From Lepus europaeus (Eukaryota; Chordata; Mammalia; Lagomorpha; Leporidae), in the NCBI RefSeq assembly GCF_033115175.1, contig NC_084847.1, positions 51,407,612 through 51,471,611 of the forward strand: a DNA stretch of 64,000 nt, in the 5' to 3' direction. Position numbers and translations under genes: made by a program. A model generated the notes under the pieces. It was given only the letters and a program-made list of their open reading frames with translations, made no database searches and was not told the origin of the DNA. Below, in pieces: positions 1-12,100 of this stretch. Position 1 is the stretch's first letter. Every line of letters starts with the position of its first letter.

Positions 1-174
1 TCCCACTTTTGTTTTTCATAAAGCAAGTGTTGTATCGGATTACATCGGCCCCAAAAGTCCAGGAGGGGTGGAGGGAGGATGATCTGTCTTTTAGGGCTAG
101 TTCTGGCTGACATGGGGGTGACGAGTTACTCTCTGCTGGCATGGGGCGCTGCCTCAAGCTGTGATCTCCTGGCG

Positions 175-383
175 CTCACCCTCTCTTATGCTTTAAGTCA
201 TCTCTAGTTGACTTACAATACCCAACACCAGGCTAATGTGAAGTAAACAGTTGTTACACTGTATTGTTTAGGGAGTGAAGACAGAAAAAAAAAGTCGGTT
301 CATGTTCAGGACATGTGCCAATTGTTTTCCGAATTTTGATTGAATGCATGGCTGCAGAGCCCTCTGATAAGGAGGCCTGACTG
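175..383 (+). mobile_element. MER2 (Tigger-type DNA transposon) relic
   Basis: Matches my recollection of the MER2 consensus from ctttaagtcatctctagttg through ctgtattgtttagggag and catgttcaggacatg to the inverted-repeat end ggaggcctgactg. The 5' part is missing or unrecognisable. Confidence 0.75.
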
Positions 384-795
384 TTCCTATTTGCATATTT
401 GTACCGTCAAGGGAAACGGGGTGCAGAGATAAATACGTGATTTCTTGCTTTTGGGAGTCTGCCACCTAGTGGCAAATAGAGGCATGTGCACCATTCACTG
501 GGAGCAGAAGAAAATTAGAGTTGCGTTGGACAAGGGGGGTGGGGTGGGCGTTCAGACAGGAACCTGGAGAAGTTCAAGGGTGGACGGGATTCTAAGAGCC
601 AAGGCCAGGAGGCTGGGAGGGCCTGGTATCAGATGGGATCGCAGGACACAGCCAGGACAGCCGTGCACCGCGTTCAAGACTTGGTAGGGAGGCCATAGAC
701 TCTGGGAAGTGGGTAACCTGGCCAGGCCTGCTCATGCCTGCAGGCAAGGACACCCTGCACCAGCTGAGATGTCAGGGTTTGTGCACATCCCCGCA

Positions 796-1117
796 TTTTT
801 TTTTTAATATTTATTTATTTGTTTGAAAGGCAGAGTTACAGAGAGGCAGAAGCAGAGAGAGAAAGAGAGGTGCCTTCCAGCCACACTCCCCAAATGGCTG
901 CAATAGCCGGAGCTGGGTTAATCCGGAGCCAAGAGCTTCTTCCGGGTCTCCCAAGCAGGTGCAGAGGCCCAAGCACTTGGGCCATCTTCTGCTGCTTTCC
1001 CAGGCCACAGCAGAGAGCTGGATCGGAAGAGGAGCAGCCGGGACTTGAACCGGTGCCCATATGGGATGCTGGCACTGCAGATGGCAGCTTTACCCACTGT
1101 GCCACAGTGCCGGCCCC
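796..1117 (-). mobile_element. CSINE, full length
   Basis: Starts with a T run (reversed A tail) and gtttgaaaggcagagttaca; ends at the head gccacagtgccggcccc. Flanked by similar gcattt sequences. Confidence 0.9.
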
Positions 1118-2130
1118 CGTCCCTGCATTTCTTGCACACCTTAGGTTGTTTTGCTTCCAGTCATACAGGGGCAGCTTGTCTTCCCGGGGCAGAAGCCTTC
1201 AGAGCTGTGATCTGGGCTGAGGCTGGGAGAAACAAAGTGCAGGTGCGGGTGGACGGGCAGCTAACAGTGACGGGCGAAAGAGAGGAGCCGGGTGGGGGAG
1301 AGGAGGCATCCCGCTCACTGGAGGGGGGTGTCTCTGGGACCTTCTTCTGGAGACGGGAGGCACAGGGGAGCCCGGGGGGGGCAGCCAGGGACACTGGCAG
1401 CAGAGGCTTTGAACCAAGGATGGCGAAAGCTGCAGGAATTCAGCATTCAGTTTTACAGTGAGGCAGACATTTGCCCCCCTCCCCGGGGGGCCATTCGTGG
1501 TGGAGTCGGTAGCAGAGCGACATGGGGAGGCCCCCACCCCTCACAGCTACTGATCTGTTGCTCTTAGCATTGTGCCCCTTCTCTGAGCGGTACCTGAGTG
1601 CCCCGGGCTAGGGTTCAGATCTTAGGATACAGGGCCTGCTTCAGGGGCCCATGGCCCCGGGGACAAGCAGACAGGCACCCGTGCGGACAGTCAGGAATGA
1701 CCCTGCTGGCGCCCAGCAGCCGCAAAGGGTGTCTCAGGGGTGGCTCTCTGAAACCTGGCACAGCCCCTCCAGAGGGGGACACCGTGGGCCCTGGTGGCCT
1801 CCTCAGCGTTGGCAGGAGGGGGCTGGGAGAACGTGGGTCTCCCGCTGGGGCTCCTGGGAATGTGAGGTGACTTCAAGCAGAGCCTTGAGTCGCCTTTCAC
1901 TCCCTCAGCCAGTTCCTGGGGCCCTCTGGGGGAGGCGCCTTGGTGATCCTGGGGGCGGTGTTGACCCCACCAAGGGCCGCTGGGACTTTTCCCGAGACTC
2001 CTCGTAGGCCCCCTCCCCATCCGCTTCGCGGGGCCCTCACTGGAGGGTGCACAGAACACACCACCAGCAAAGCCAAGGCCGATTCACATCGGCCTCTCCG
2101 GTTCCCACTGGGGCCGGGCCTGGCTGCGAA
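1118..2130. other. MLXIPL 5' flank, no gene seen
   Basis: GC-rich unique DNA between two CSINEs. The stop-free frames here lack gene-like features. Confidence 0.6.
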
Positions 2131-2140
2131 TTCTGGAATC

Positions 2141-2446
2141 TTTTTTTTTTTTTTTTTGACAGGCAGAGTGGATAGTGAGAGAGAGAGACAGAGAGAAAGG
2201 TCTTCCTTTTTGCCGTTGGTCCACCCCCCAATGGCCGCTGCGGCTGGGGCATCTCGCCAATCTGAAGCCAGGAGCCAGGTGCTTCTCCTGGTCTCCCATG
2301 CAGGTGCAGGGCCCAAGGACTTGGGCCATCCTCCACTGCACTCCCGGGCCATAGCAGAGAGCTGGCCTGGAAGAGGGGCAAACGGGACTAGAACCCGGTG
2401 TGCCGGCGCCGCAAGGCGGAGGATTAGCCTGTTAAGCCACGGCGCC
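2141..2446 (-). mobile_element. CSINE, young subfamily, in MLXIPL 5' flank
   Basis: Poly-T then gacaggcagagtggatagtg; head ccacggcgcc. Target-site duplication ctggaatctt at both ends (about 2132 and 2447). Lies 420 bp upstream of the MLXIPL start codon. Confidence 0.92.
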
Positions 2447-2689
2447 CTGGAATCTTCTATAACCAGTCTTTTTGTGCCTCTGAGCCCCACCTGGAGGCAC
2501 GAACCCAGGTGCAGAGGCGCTGGCGGGCCCAGGTCTGAGGGTCCGCCCTTCAGGACAGCTCTTTTGGACGGAGTCAGGGCGGTTCCATCAAGACCCCGAG
2601 GGGTCAGCCAAGGGCAAAGGCGGGAGGCGGAGATTCGGAAAGACCTGCGAGCTGCAGGTAGCGTCGATCTCACCTGGTGCATTGAGTAA

Positions 2690-2866
2690 AGACGAGCCCC
2701 GCCCACCCTCCGGCGCGCCGGGGTGGGGCTCCGAGCCACGCCCACCAGGGCGGCCTATCGGCGCGTGGGGGCGTGACTATGCTAATGAGGCCGGGAGTGC
2801 TGAGCGAGCCGCTGCTGCCGCTCCGCCCGAGCCCCGGCGAGGCGACCGCGGACCGCGGCGGTGGCC
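2690..2866 (+). promoter_or_regulatory. MLXIPL: MLXIPL CpG-island promoter and 5' UTR
   Basis: GC- and CpG-rich DNA just upstream of the start codon and continuing through exon 1. It holds GC-box-like ccccgccc (2697-2704), gccacgccca (2734-2743) and an octamer-like atgctaat (2779-2786). No TATA box is visible. The transcription start is not determinable from sequence. It corresponds to the alpha (exon 1a) promoter; the beta promoter lies well upstream in mouse and human and is not expected in this window. Confidence 0.75.
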
Positions 2867-3159
2867 ATGGCCCGGGAGCTGGCAGGTCTGGCCGCGGACT
2901 TACAGGTCCCGCGGGCCGCGCCCAGCCCGGACTCGGACTCGGACACCGACTCGGAGGACCCGAGTCCGCGGCGCAGCGCGGGAGGCCTGCTGCGCTCGCA
3001 GGTCATCCACAGCGGACACTTCATGGTGTCGTCGCCGCACAGCGACTCGCTGACCCGGCGGCGCGACCAGGAGGGGCCCGTCGGGCTCTCCGACTTCGGG
3101 CCGCGCAGCATCGACCCCACACTCACTCGCCTCTTCGAATGCTTGAGCCTGGCGTACAG
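2867..3159 (+). CDS. MLXIPL: MLXIPL exon 1 (coding part)
   Basis: Encodes residues 1-97 and two bases of S98. It contains the acidic SDSDTDSED stretch, the [14 protein letters not shown] block of the low-glucose inhibitory domain and NES2 (86-95). The donor is tacag|gtgagg. Lies inside a CpG island. Confidence 0.96.
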
Positions 3160-6100
3160 GTGAGGGCCGCTCCGGAGAGCCCCGCGCCCAGCCCAGGCCC
3201 AGCCCCCGGCTGCACCCCGAGACTCCAGTCACACTCCGGGCACCTCCTTTCCCCGGACCCGGATGTCCCCTGACCCCGCTTCAGCCTACGCCCCCCCATG
3301 GGACCTGTGCACCCCTGGCCGCCGTCACCTCCTGTTGGGGCGCACGCATCTGCCTTCCGCAGGCCCACAGCGGGCTCCTCTCCCCGCTCCAAACGCCAGG
3401 CATCGGTGACGCTCCCAGAAGCTTGGGCCACCCTCGCCGGTGCCGGCCCTCCTCCTGGGACCCTTCCATCCGACCACCCTGCAGCCCATTCGGGCACCTG
3501 TCCATACCCCGAGTGGCGCCATGGTGGCCGCAGTGCACGGCCCCTGTGTCCGACGCCGACCCAGTCTCTCGTCCACCTCGCCCCCAGCGCCTGGACCCCT
3601 CCTTCTTGACCCGCTAGGTCAGGGGTGGCAGGAGGAGAGCGCCTGCCCCAGGCGGGCCGGAGAGGCTGCGCACGCCGAGGTCCCGCAGGAGGCGCGGGTT
3701 GGGTGCTGGGGGAGGCTTGGGCTTCCCCCGCACCAGTCTGGCCTGGGGCCCCTGTTGGCCACTCCCCAGGGCTTCTGCTCCACGCCCCGCGCCCCTCAGG
3801 AGGGCGCGAACCAGGGTCCTGGCCCAGTGCCCTGGAGCAAAGTTCCTCGGAGCCGAGGGATCAGGATAAATTATCAACCGAAGACCTTAGGGAAGTGAGG
3901 GGCCGGCCTTGATCTTTCCTCTGTGCAAATAGCCCTCTTCCTCCGCGGCGCCTCCTCCCCTTCTGAGAACCGCTGGCTACCGACCGGCACCTGCCGCGGG
4001 GCGAGGGGCGCGGATCACAGAGGAGCAATGCCTGCCCCGGTCGCATTGGCCCAGCCCAGACCCCACTGGCTGGAGGCGACATAACCTTGGCCCACACGTT
4101 CTGGCCCCGGGCCCAGGTCATGTTGCAACCTGATAGTCCAGGGCGCCAGACCGATGTGGAAAGTTCAAATTCCCGTCCCTTTCCCCCTCCCCTCCCTCCT
4201 CCCCGGACATCACGGGACTGCTTGGGACAGGGCATCTGAGGTCCCGGCGCTAGGGATGCGCCCTTCTCCCCGCACTCCCACCCACTGCCCCCACTTCAGC
4301 TTCCTGCTCTGCTGGGACCCGCACACCTGTGTCCCACCCCAGGCCAAAGGGTGATCAAAAAAAGGGAGGGTGGGGGAGGGGTGAGACAAGCCACAGTGCA
4401 CCCCAGAACTGCCACCCCTGAGTCGCGACCGGAAGGATGGAGCCAGGGGCAGCTGGAGTGGGCAGGGACTGTGCGTTTTCCCACTCAGAACATTCAACCT
4501 CTGGTCTTCCCCGGGGTGCAGACCCCAGCATCAGGGAGGGGAGTGGCTCTGTCCCAGAGGGGCCTTTGGATTCCCCGCCCCCACTTGGTAGAGGGAAAAC
4601 ATTGAGACTCAGACTGGGTCAGCATTTAAGCCCTCAAAGCCCCCCCCCCCCAATTATAGAGGTTTCCCTGGAAGCCCAGTGTCCCACGTGGGACAAGAAG
4701 TCCAGGAGGTGGTGGGAGGTGCTCTGGCCTGCAGAGGTGGCCGCCTTTGACCTCCCGCGGGGCAGTGTGGGCAGAGGCAGGACTTTCCAGGAGGCTGTGT
4801 TCCATGGGCCAGCGTGGGCGGACGCCCCGGGGCCGGGGTGTGTGTGTGGGAGTTCTGGGTGCTCCAAGGGACACTTGTTCATGGTCAGAACTGACTGCCC
4901 AATGCAGACAGGGGCCTCAGGCAGTCGGCAGGGGCGGGGAGCCAGCGAGAAGGGAGACCCTACCAGGCATCGAGGGCAAGGAGGGGTGCGGGGCCTGAAC
5001 CAGGAGTTCCCACGCTTTCTCCCTCAAGGGTCTCCGATTTTTTGATCCATCCCAAGAAGGTCCTTGCATTGGCTCTAAGCTTCTGGCTCCAGGCCTCTTC
5101 CCCCCACCCCAGCCCGTCTCCCCTGTCTCCTGAGACAGATGGTGTTTATCTAACTCCAGGGGCGAAGGGGCTGCCTTTGGGCAATGAGCCCTATCATGCC
5201 CTCCCCGCCACTGCAAACACAGGAGCTTGGAGACCGGAGAGGAGAAGGGACCAATGACCCGCGTGCCCAGGGGACAGTGGGAGAAGGAGCGGAGGAGTCA
5301 GAGGGGCACCCCCACCCCACCCCCATCCCTTGACCCCAGCATGGAAGATGCGCCCCTGGATACAGCGGGTCTGGCTTCTGCTGGCACTGAGGCCTCGGCG
5401 TTTCCCACTGAGCAAGGGGTGGAGGAGGTGGGCACAGGGGATTCGCGCACTGCCCTGGCTCGCAGCCCCCGAGGAAGGAGGGAGGGAGAGCCGGGCCGAC
5501 TTCCTGGAGGCAGCAGACTTGGCCCATGACTCTCAGGCCCCTGGGTGTCAAGCCCCACCCCCCTGGACTGGATGGACCACTAGGGTTAGGCTCAGGGCCA
5601 CATCTCCCCAGCACGTTTCTTGGGGGTCCTGGGGACTCATTGTCTTACACGCACACACACACACACACGCCCCACACTGTGCCCGGATTGCCGTCTTGGG
5701 CTTCTGAATACCATAGGGCACAGGCCAGGCGGTGACTGGCAGCTCTTAGGCCACCTCCGCTGTGTCCAGGCAAACTGGTCCTGAAGCCACAGGGCTTGGG
5801 TGACCCTGAGCCTGCCCCTTGCTCTTCCCAACTCTTAGGAAGGCCTTTAGGCCTTTTTTTTTTTTTTTTTTTTTTCCTACCAGACAGCGCTGGCCCGGCC
5901 AAGGACTGGGCTCGCCCACAGTCCAGGGCTGGCCGTCTCTCCTGTGGGATGCTCTGGGCCCAGGGCTGACTCCGGGGCCACGGTTGCGGGCAGGTTAGAT
6001 GAGGGGCCTTGGTGGCGGTCCCTGGCCCCTGGCCCCTGGCCCCGCCCTAGCTCCCGGCCGTGCATGTCATGTCCGACCCGCCTGCTCTCTTCCCGGCCGC

Positions 6101-9100
6101 AGTGGCAAGCTGGTCTCCCCGAAGTGGAAGAACTTCAAAGGCCTCAAGCTGTTGTGCCGAGACAAGATCCGCCTGAACAACGCCATCTGGAGGGCCTGGT
6201 ACATCCAGTGTGAGTGGGGCAGCACGGCGGGCGGGGGGAGGGGGACCCCTGGCCAGCTTCCGGCCCCCCGGAGGGGCGAAGGGCATATCGTCCCCGAGGG
6301 CACTTTCCGCTGGAGGCTCAGATTTGGGGAACAGTTCAAGGCCCATTTGGGGGTCCCCTTCGTCCAAGCGGGTGCCTTGCACGCCCGGGCATGGGGTGGG
6401 CACTGGATGCTCTTGGGGACCATTGCGTCACTCCTCAGAGAGATCATTGACCCTGAGCCGACCACTGCCACCTTTTCCTTGACGCTTTCACTCAACATCT
6501 AGCCAGTGCCCGCCTTGGAGATTTGGGAAGAGGGGCACCCCACCCCCCCCCACCGCCGCCAGAGAGGCCATGGTGGGTCGTGGAAGCGATTCTGGGCTTC
6601 AATTCCTCTTGGAGCTGGTTTGCCAGCCAACCTCTGCCCCCTTGCCGGCTATGTGACTTCGGGCAGGTGGCCTAACCTCTCTGAACTCTCATCTCTAAAG
6701 CGAGGCCAGTGGTCCTACCTGCCATGCTTGGTATGGGACGGCACTAAGTCCCTGTTCCATAATGGATGCACCCCTACAGGAGGTCACGTTCATTCATCTG
6801 GGGACACCCCAGTCCCGGGGCAGGCAGCCCTGGGCTGGGACCCTGTCCAGTACAGTTAGGTCCAGCGCTGAGCCGGGGACATACTCCCGGGGAGGCAGCC
6901 CACATGCTGTTGTCTGTCCTGGCCCCTGCTGGCCTCTGTCCAAGCAGAGAGAGAGGGTGTGAGTTTTCCGGTTCCTGTCCATCTGCGTGTTGGGCACCTT
7001 CGCAAATCCGCGGGATTAGAGACTTCCTAGCAACCCTGGGAGGTCCGTCTGACGGCTCCCGTTCTGTGGAGGAGCCACTGAGACCGGAGAGTGAGCGATT
7101 GCTTGTTCAGGTTCCCCAAGGAGAGCAGGAGCAGCCTGGGGCGGGGTGGCTGGCTGGCCGGGGGTTCTCCCGCTCAGAGCCCAGTGCTCCTGGCTGGCTG
7201 GGAACACGGCGCCCAGCAGAGCCAGGACTGAGGTGTGCAAGAACAGATGGCTTTCTGGATGTCTCCTCGGGGCCTCTGCCATTCCCGAGTCCTTCAGACA
7301 GGCCCTGGCGAAGCTGGGAAGCTGAGAAGCCGGAACAGAGCAGGGGGGAGTCAGTGTGCCCCCTCCCCATCAGCTTCCTGGGACGCATACCCATCACCCT
7401 GCTGAGCCGCAATGCCTCCTTCCCCACAGCCCAGACAGACCTCCCTCTCTGGCTGTTACTGCCCAGGTTGCTGACAGGCCCTCAGGCTCGGCACACCCTG
7501 TCTATGTGGCCTCAGTCATCTTTCCCCATCTGTAAAATGGGTATAAGTGTAGGTCTGAGGGCTTGCTGGAGGCGAGGAGCGATGATGATGACGATGGTGG
7601 TGGTGGTGACGGCTCACAGCAGGCACATGAGAAACAGCAGGACCCCCCCCCAACTCACAAAGGCTTGGAAGTGAACTTCAGGGGAGGGGGCTCAGCCGGG
7701 AAGGCCCTGCCACCCCCCTCTCTGCAGGCTCCCGGCCCCCAGCTCCTGTCTTGGTCACCCCCACACTCAGCTCCCAGGGCACTTTGCACTCGTCCCCTTC
7801 CCGGGAAGGAGGGAGGACTTTCCACCTTGCACTCTCTGTTGTTTGTTTGCTCTCCTTATCTCTGCACAGAACTGGAGCTCCGAGCAGCACCCTGCTCCAG
7901 CTCTGTATCCCCCTATGTCCCCATCCCGCTATCTGTCCCTGAGAAAGCTTAGGCGGCCAACTTATCGGCTTATCAAAGCCTGCCCCCCACCCCCGCCAGT
8001 CCCAGGAAGCCACAGTGTCGCAGCCCTTCTGTCCAGAACACCTGGGCCTGGCAGGGGGCAGCCAGGCTGCGCCCACTCAGCCCTTCGTCGTCGGCGGCTC
8101 GCTTCGTCCTCGCTGGTGCTCGCTTCTTCATGGGGTGGGGGGGCTCCCTTGCTCTCAGCCCTGGGAGTCTGCACCCCCACGGGCTCGCCCCCTTTACTTT
8201 CTGTCCAAGCCAGTCCCAGCAGCAGGGACCAAGCCCCAGCCCCTCCCCCGGGTCCTGCAGAGCTTTGTAAACGGTGCCAAAGGTCCGGCTAGGGGTGGGC
8301 GTTACTCCAGCGCCTAACACACCGCTAGAGCTCTGGGTTCCGGCTTCCCGCTAGTGCGCACCCTGGGAGGCAGCGGGTGATGGCTCAAGGACCTGGGTTC
8401 CTGCCACCCACGTGGGAGACCTGGATGGAGCTCCAGGCTCCTGGCTTCAGCCTGGCCCAGCCCTAGCTGTTTGCAGGCATTTGGGAGAGCGAACCGGCGG
8501 ATGAGAGATGTCTCTGTGCCTTTCAAATAAGTTAAATTAAAAAAGAAAAGTCCCGCCGGCGCCGCGGCTCACTAGGCTAATCCTCCATCTTGCGGCGCCG
8601 GCACCCTGGGTTCTAGTCCCGGTTGGTGCGCCAGATTCTATCCCGGTTGCCCCTCTTCCAGTCCAGCTCTCTGCTGTGGCCAGGGAGTGCAGTGGAGGAT
8701 GGCCCAAGTGCTTGGGCCCTGCACCCCATGGGAGACCAGGAGAAGCACCTGGCTCCTGGCTTCGGATCAGCGTGGTGCGCCGGCCGCAGCGGCCATTGGG
8801 GGGTGAACCAATGGAAAAAGGAAGACCTTTCTCTCCGTCTCTCACTGTCTAACTCTGCCTGTCAAAAAAAAAAAAAAGTCCTGATGCGTGTCATGTCCTG
8901 GTGGCCCCTCCTTGGGTCCTCATTAGTCACAGAGGAAGCTGGCTGGGGGCCCCAGGGGGGACTCCCCGCGATCCTCCCACCAAGGCTCAGCAGTTGTCCT
9001 GTCCATCAGAATGCCTGTGTGCCCAGCTCTGTGCTGGCAGCAGAGAAATGACGCTGGAAGCGCCCTGGGGGGCTTGGAGGGCAGGGAGGTCTTCCTGGAG

Positions 9101-12100
9101 GAGGGGCCCCATCTTGCAGGGTAGGGAGGGGCGGGCCCTGTGGAATCAGACCAGAGGGTGGGCTGTGTGGCTCCCAGGAGGGGCAGGCGGGACAAGCACG
9201 TGGCGCCCAGACCACAGGAGGCGCCGTGGAGGGCTCCAGACCTGCACTGACCGGGCTGCGGCGGGCAGATGGGTTGTAGACGGCGGGGAGGTGCTGGGCA
9301 GGCTTGAGGCCAGCTCGGGAGAGTGGGCCTCCAAAGAGACATCACAGATCCTAGGGCACTGAGCCGCCAGGTCTGTGGCTTAGGCAGAGGACGCTAGGAG
9401 CCCAGGACCAGCTTTGGTGGCAAGCGTTGGGACTTCCTGTTGGAGGGGCCTCAGGAAACTGGATGTGGGGCTGGGGGCTGGGGAGGGTGGCCTGAGAGAG
9501 GCTGGGGGCTGGGCTTTGCGGGGCAGCCAGGACAAAGCGGGGTGGGGGGGGGGCAGGAAAGCAGGGAGGGGGCAGCTGCTGGGGGCGGGGAAGAGCCCGA
9601 GAGCTGGGTGAGTGCGGCAGGTGCAGGTACCAGTGGGAGTTTTGGGGGTGGCCCAAAGGGAGCGAGCCTGGGGTAAAGCCAGTACTGCAGACGGGGGCTG
9701 GGGTAGGGCTCCCCGAGGTCGTGGACCTGGCCTGGGGTGTGTGTGGGGGGGAGCCCGCTGCAGGGATCCCAGCCTGGCCAGGGCCTTCTTGGGGCAGCTC
9801 ACTCGCTGTGGCCCCACAGCTGGAAGCTCCCAAGCTCCCGGGGTTGGGGGCGGGCACAGAGGTGTGGGAAGTCAGTGCACGCCTGCAGGAGGAAGATCTG
9901 GGAAGGTTAAAGCAGGCAGGAAGGCTTCCTGGAGGAGGAGGCACCAGCAGGTTTTCTAGGGTGCCCCTTGAGACCCAGTGCCCTTGGGCGGGGAGATGCA
10001 AAGGCTGGGGGCGCCCTGACCCGGCCCGGTTCCCTCAGATGTGCAGCGGAGGAAGAGCCCCGTGTGTGGTTTCGTGACCCCCCTGCAGGGGCCCGAGGCG
10101 GACGAGCACCGGAAGCCGGAGGTAGCGGGGACCCGCGACCCAGGACCCTTCCCCGGCAGAGGGACAGCGAGGGGCGGGAGGTGGGGGCGGGGCGCCGGGG
10201 CCGCCTTCTCTCTGAGCCCCCCACCCCCCGGACCCTCCGCAGGCCGTCGTCCTGGAGGGAAATTACTGGAAACGGCGGATCGAGGTGGTGATGCGAGAGT
10301 ACCACAAGTGGCGCATTTACTACAAGAAGAGGGTCAGTGGCCAGTCCAGGGACACCACCTCCCCAGCACAGCGCCCCCTGCCGGCCGCGGCCCAGCCCAC
10401 GCGCCTCGCGCCTTCTGCTGCGTTCCTGGAGGGCGACAGCGCCACCGTGCGGCCACGCGGTCTCCTCGCAGCCTGCTGCATCTCCTAGGATCTGGGTTTG
10501 GGGGGAAGCTCCCTGAAGCCCACCGAGGGCTCGCGTTTTGTGGCGGGCGGGAGCAAGGGATCGAAGGTCCGACTCTGTGTTCCTGCAGCTCCGGAAGTCC
10601 AGCAGGGAAGGGGACCTCCTGGCTCCCAAGCAGGTGCGTGCAGAGGGTGGACAGCTTCGGCCTTGGTGGGCAGGGCCGTGAGGGGCCAGCCAGGGACCTG
10701 AGGGTCACTGTGCCCTATTAGTGGAGCGCTTCTCCCCTTGGGAGGCCGCAGAACTGGGAGGACCCCCCTAGGCCACTGGGCAAGTGGAGGGAGGCCTGGG
10801 GGTGCCGAGGGTGCTAAGGACTGGGCCCCACCCTCCCGACCCCCCAACGCAGGTATAAAGGGGCAGGAAGTACCCCTGGGGGGAGCTGGTAGGGGCCCAC
10901 GAGATGACCTTGGCCTTCCAGGTGGCCGACTGGGTCCTGCAGGGACAGAGGAGGAGGGGCGGGTGTGTGTGGGGGTGTGTGGCTCTGGCTGAACCCCCCA
11001 CAGGGGTGACCCGGAGGGCCGGGCGGTGAGCGCTCTGTCCCACCAGCCGGAAACGGGGTGGCCGCCGCGGGAGCGATGGTGCCAGCAGCTCTTCTCCAGC
11101 GTGGTGCCCGTGCTGCTGGGGGGCCCCGAGGAGGAGCCAGGCGGCCGGCAGCTGCTGGACATCGACAGCTTCTTGTCCGACATCTCCGACACACTCTTCA
11201 CCATGACTCAGCCGGGGCCCTCGCCCCTGCAGCTGCCGCCCGAGGATGGTGAGGGCCGGGGAGGGTGCTGGGGGGACGGGAGGGGGGCCGAGGCCTGTGA
11301 CGATCCAGGCGGCCCTCTGCCTGTGGCCCCAATGGCACGCCACTGCCCCCTGCAGCCTACGTGGGCAATGCTGACATGATCCAACCGGACCTGACGCCCC
11401 TACAGCCGAGCCTGGATGACTTCATGGAGATCTCAGGTGGGCGGGGCCCTTCCGGGGCAGGGGGAGGAGGGTCAAGTCCAGGAAAGCCTTGGGGTGACTG
11501 TCAGACCTCAGGCCTGTCCCAGGCAGGTGGCCTGGGTGGATTCTGAAGAATCTTCCTGTTCGCCTTTAAAATATAGACTGACTGATTTGAAAGTCAGAGA
11601 GAGGTAGATAGATTTCTTCCATCTGCTGGTTCGCTTTCCAAGCGGCAGCAATGGCCAGGACAGAGCCAGGCTGAAGCCAGGAGCTGCTTCTGGGTCTCCC
11701 ACGTGGGCGCAGGGGCCCAAGCACTTGGGCCATCTTCTTCTGCTTCCCCAGGTGCACTAGCAGGGAGCAGTGTGGGAAGTGGAGCAGCCGGGACTCGAAC
11801 TGGCGCTCAGGTGGGATCTGGCATCGCAGGTGGCAGGCTTGTTTGAGAGGCAGAGAGACAGAACGGACAGAGCTCCCATCTGCCGATTTATTCCCCCAAT
11901 GTCCTCAACAGCCAGGGCTGGGCCAGGGCCAGAGCCGGAAGCTGGCCACTCGATCCAGGTCTCCCACGTGGGCGGCAGGGACCCCGTTATTTGAGCCATG
12001 CCTGCTGCCTCCCAGAGTTTGCATTAGCAGGGAGCTGGAGCCAGGAGCCAGAGCCAGGCACGCGGCTTTGGGCGGTGGCCATCTTAACCTCCATCCTGAA

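Larger units (their letters stand above)
3160..6102 (+). other. MLXIPL: MLXIPL intron 1
   Basis: 2.9 kb, unusually free of SINEs for this window. It holds a perfect 14-bp palindrome around an E-box (4681-4694), a C run (4640-4650), a (CA)n repeat and a poly-T. The lack of SINEs in a first intron fits regulatory content but does not prove it. Confidence 0.8.
6210..10038 (+). other. MLXIPL: MLXIPL intron 2
   Basis: 3.8 kb with two MIR relics, two CSINEs, and a very G-rich stretch at 9430-9730. No gene seen. Confidence 0.8.

Noticed and set aside
8405-8412. CACGTG E-boxes within cccacgtgggagacc
   Set aside because: A common variant of the CSINE body, so not evidence of ChREBP autoregulation.
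9351-10001. 216-codon minus-strand open frame in MLXIPL intron 2
   Set aside because: Low-complexity Pro/Ser-rich translation of a G-rich intron; no splice or domain evidence.
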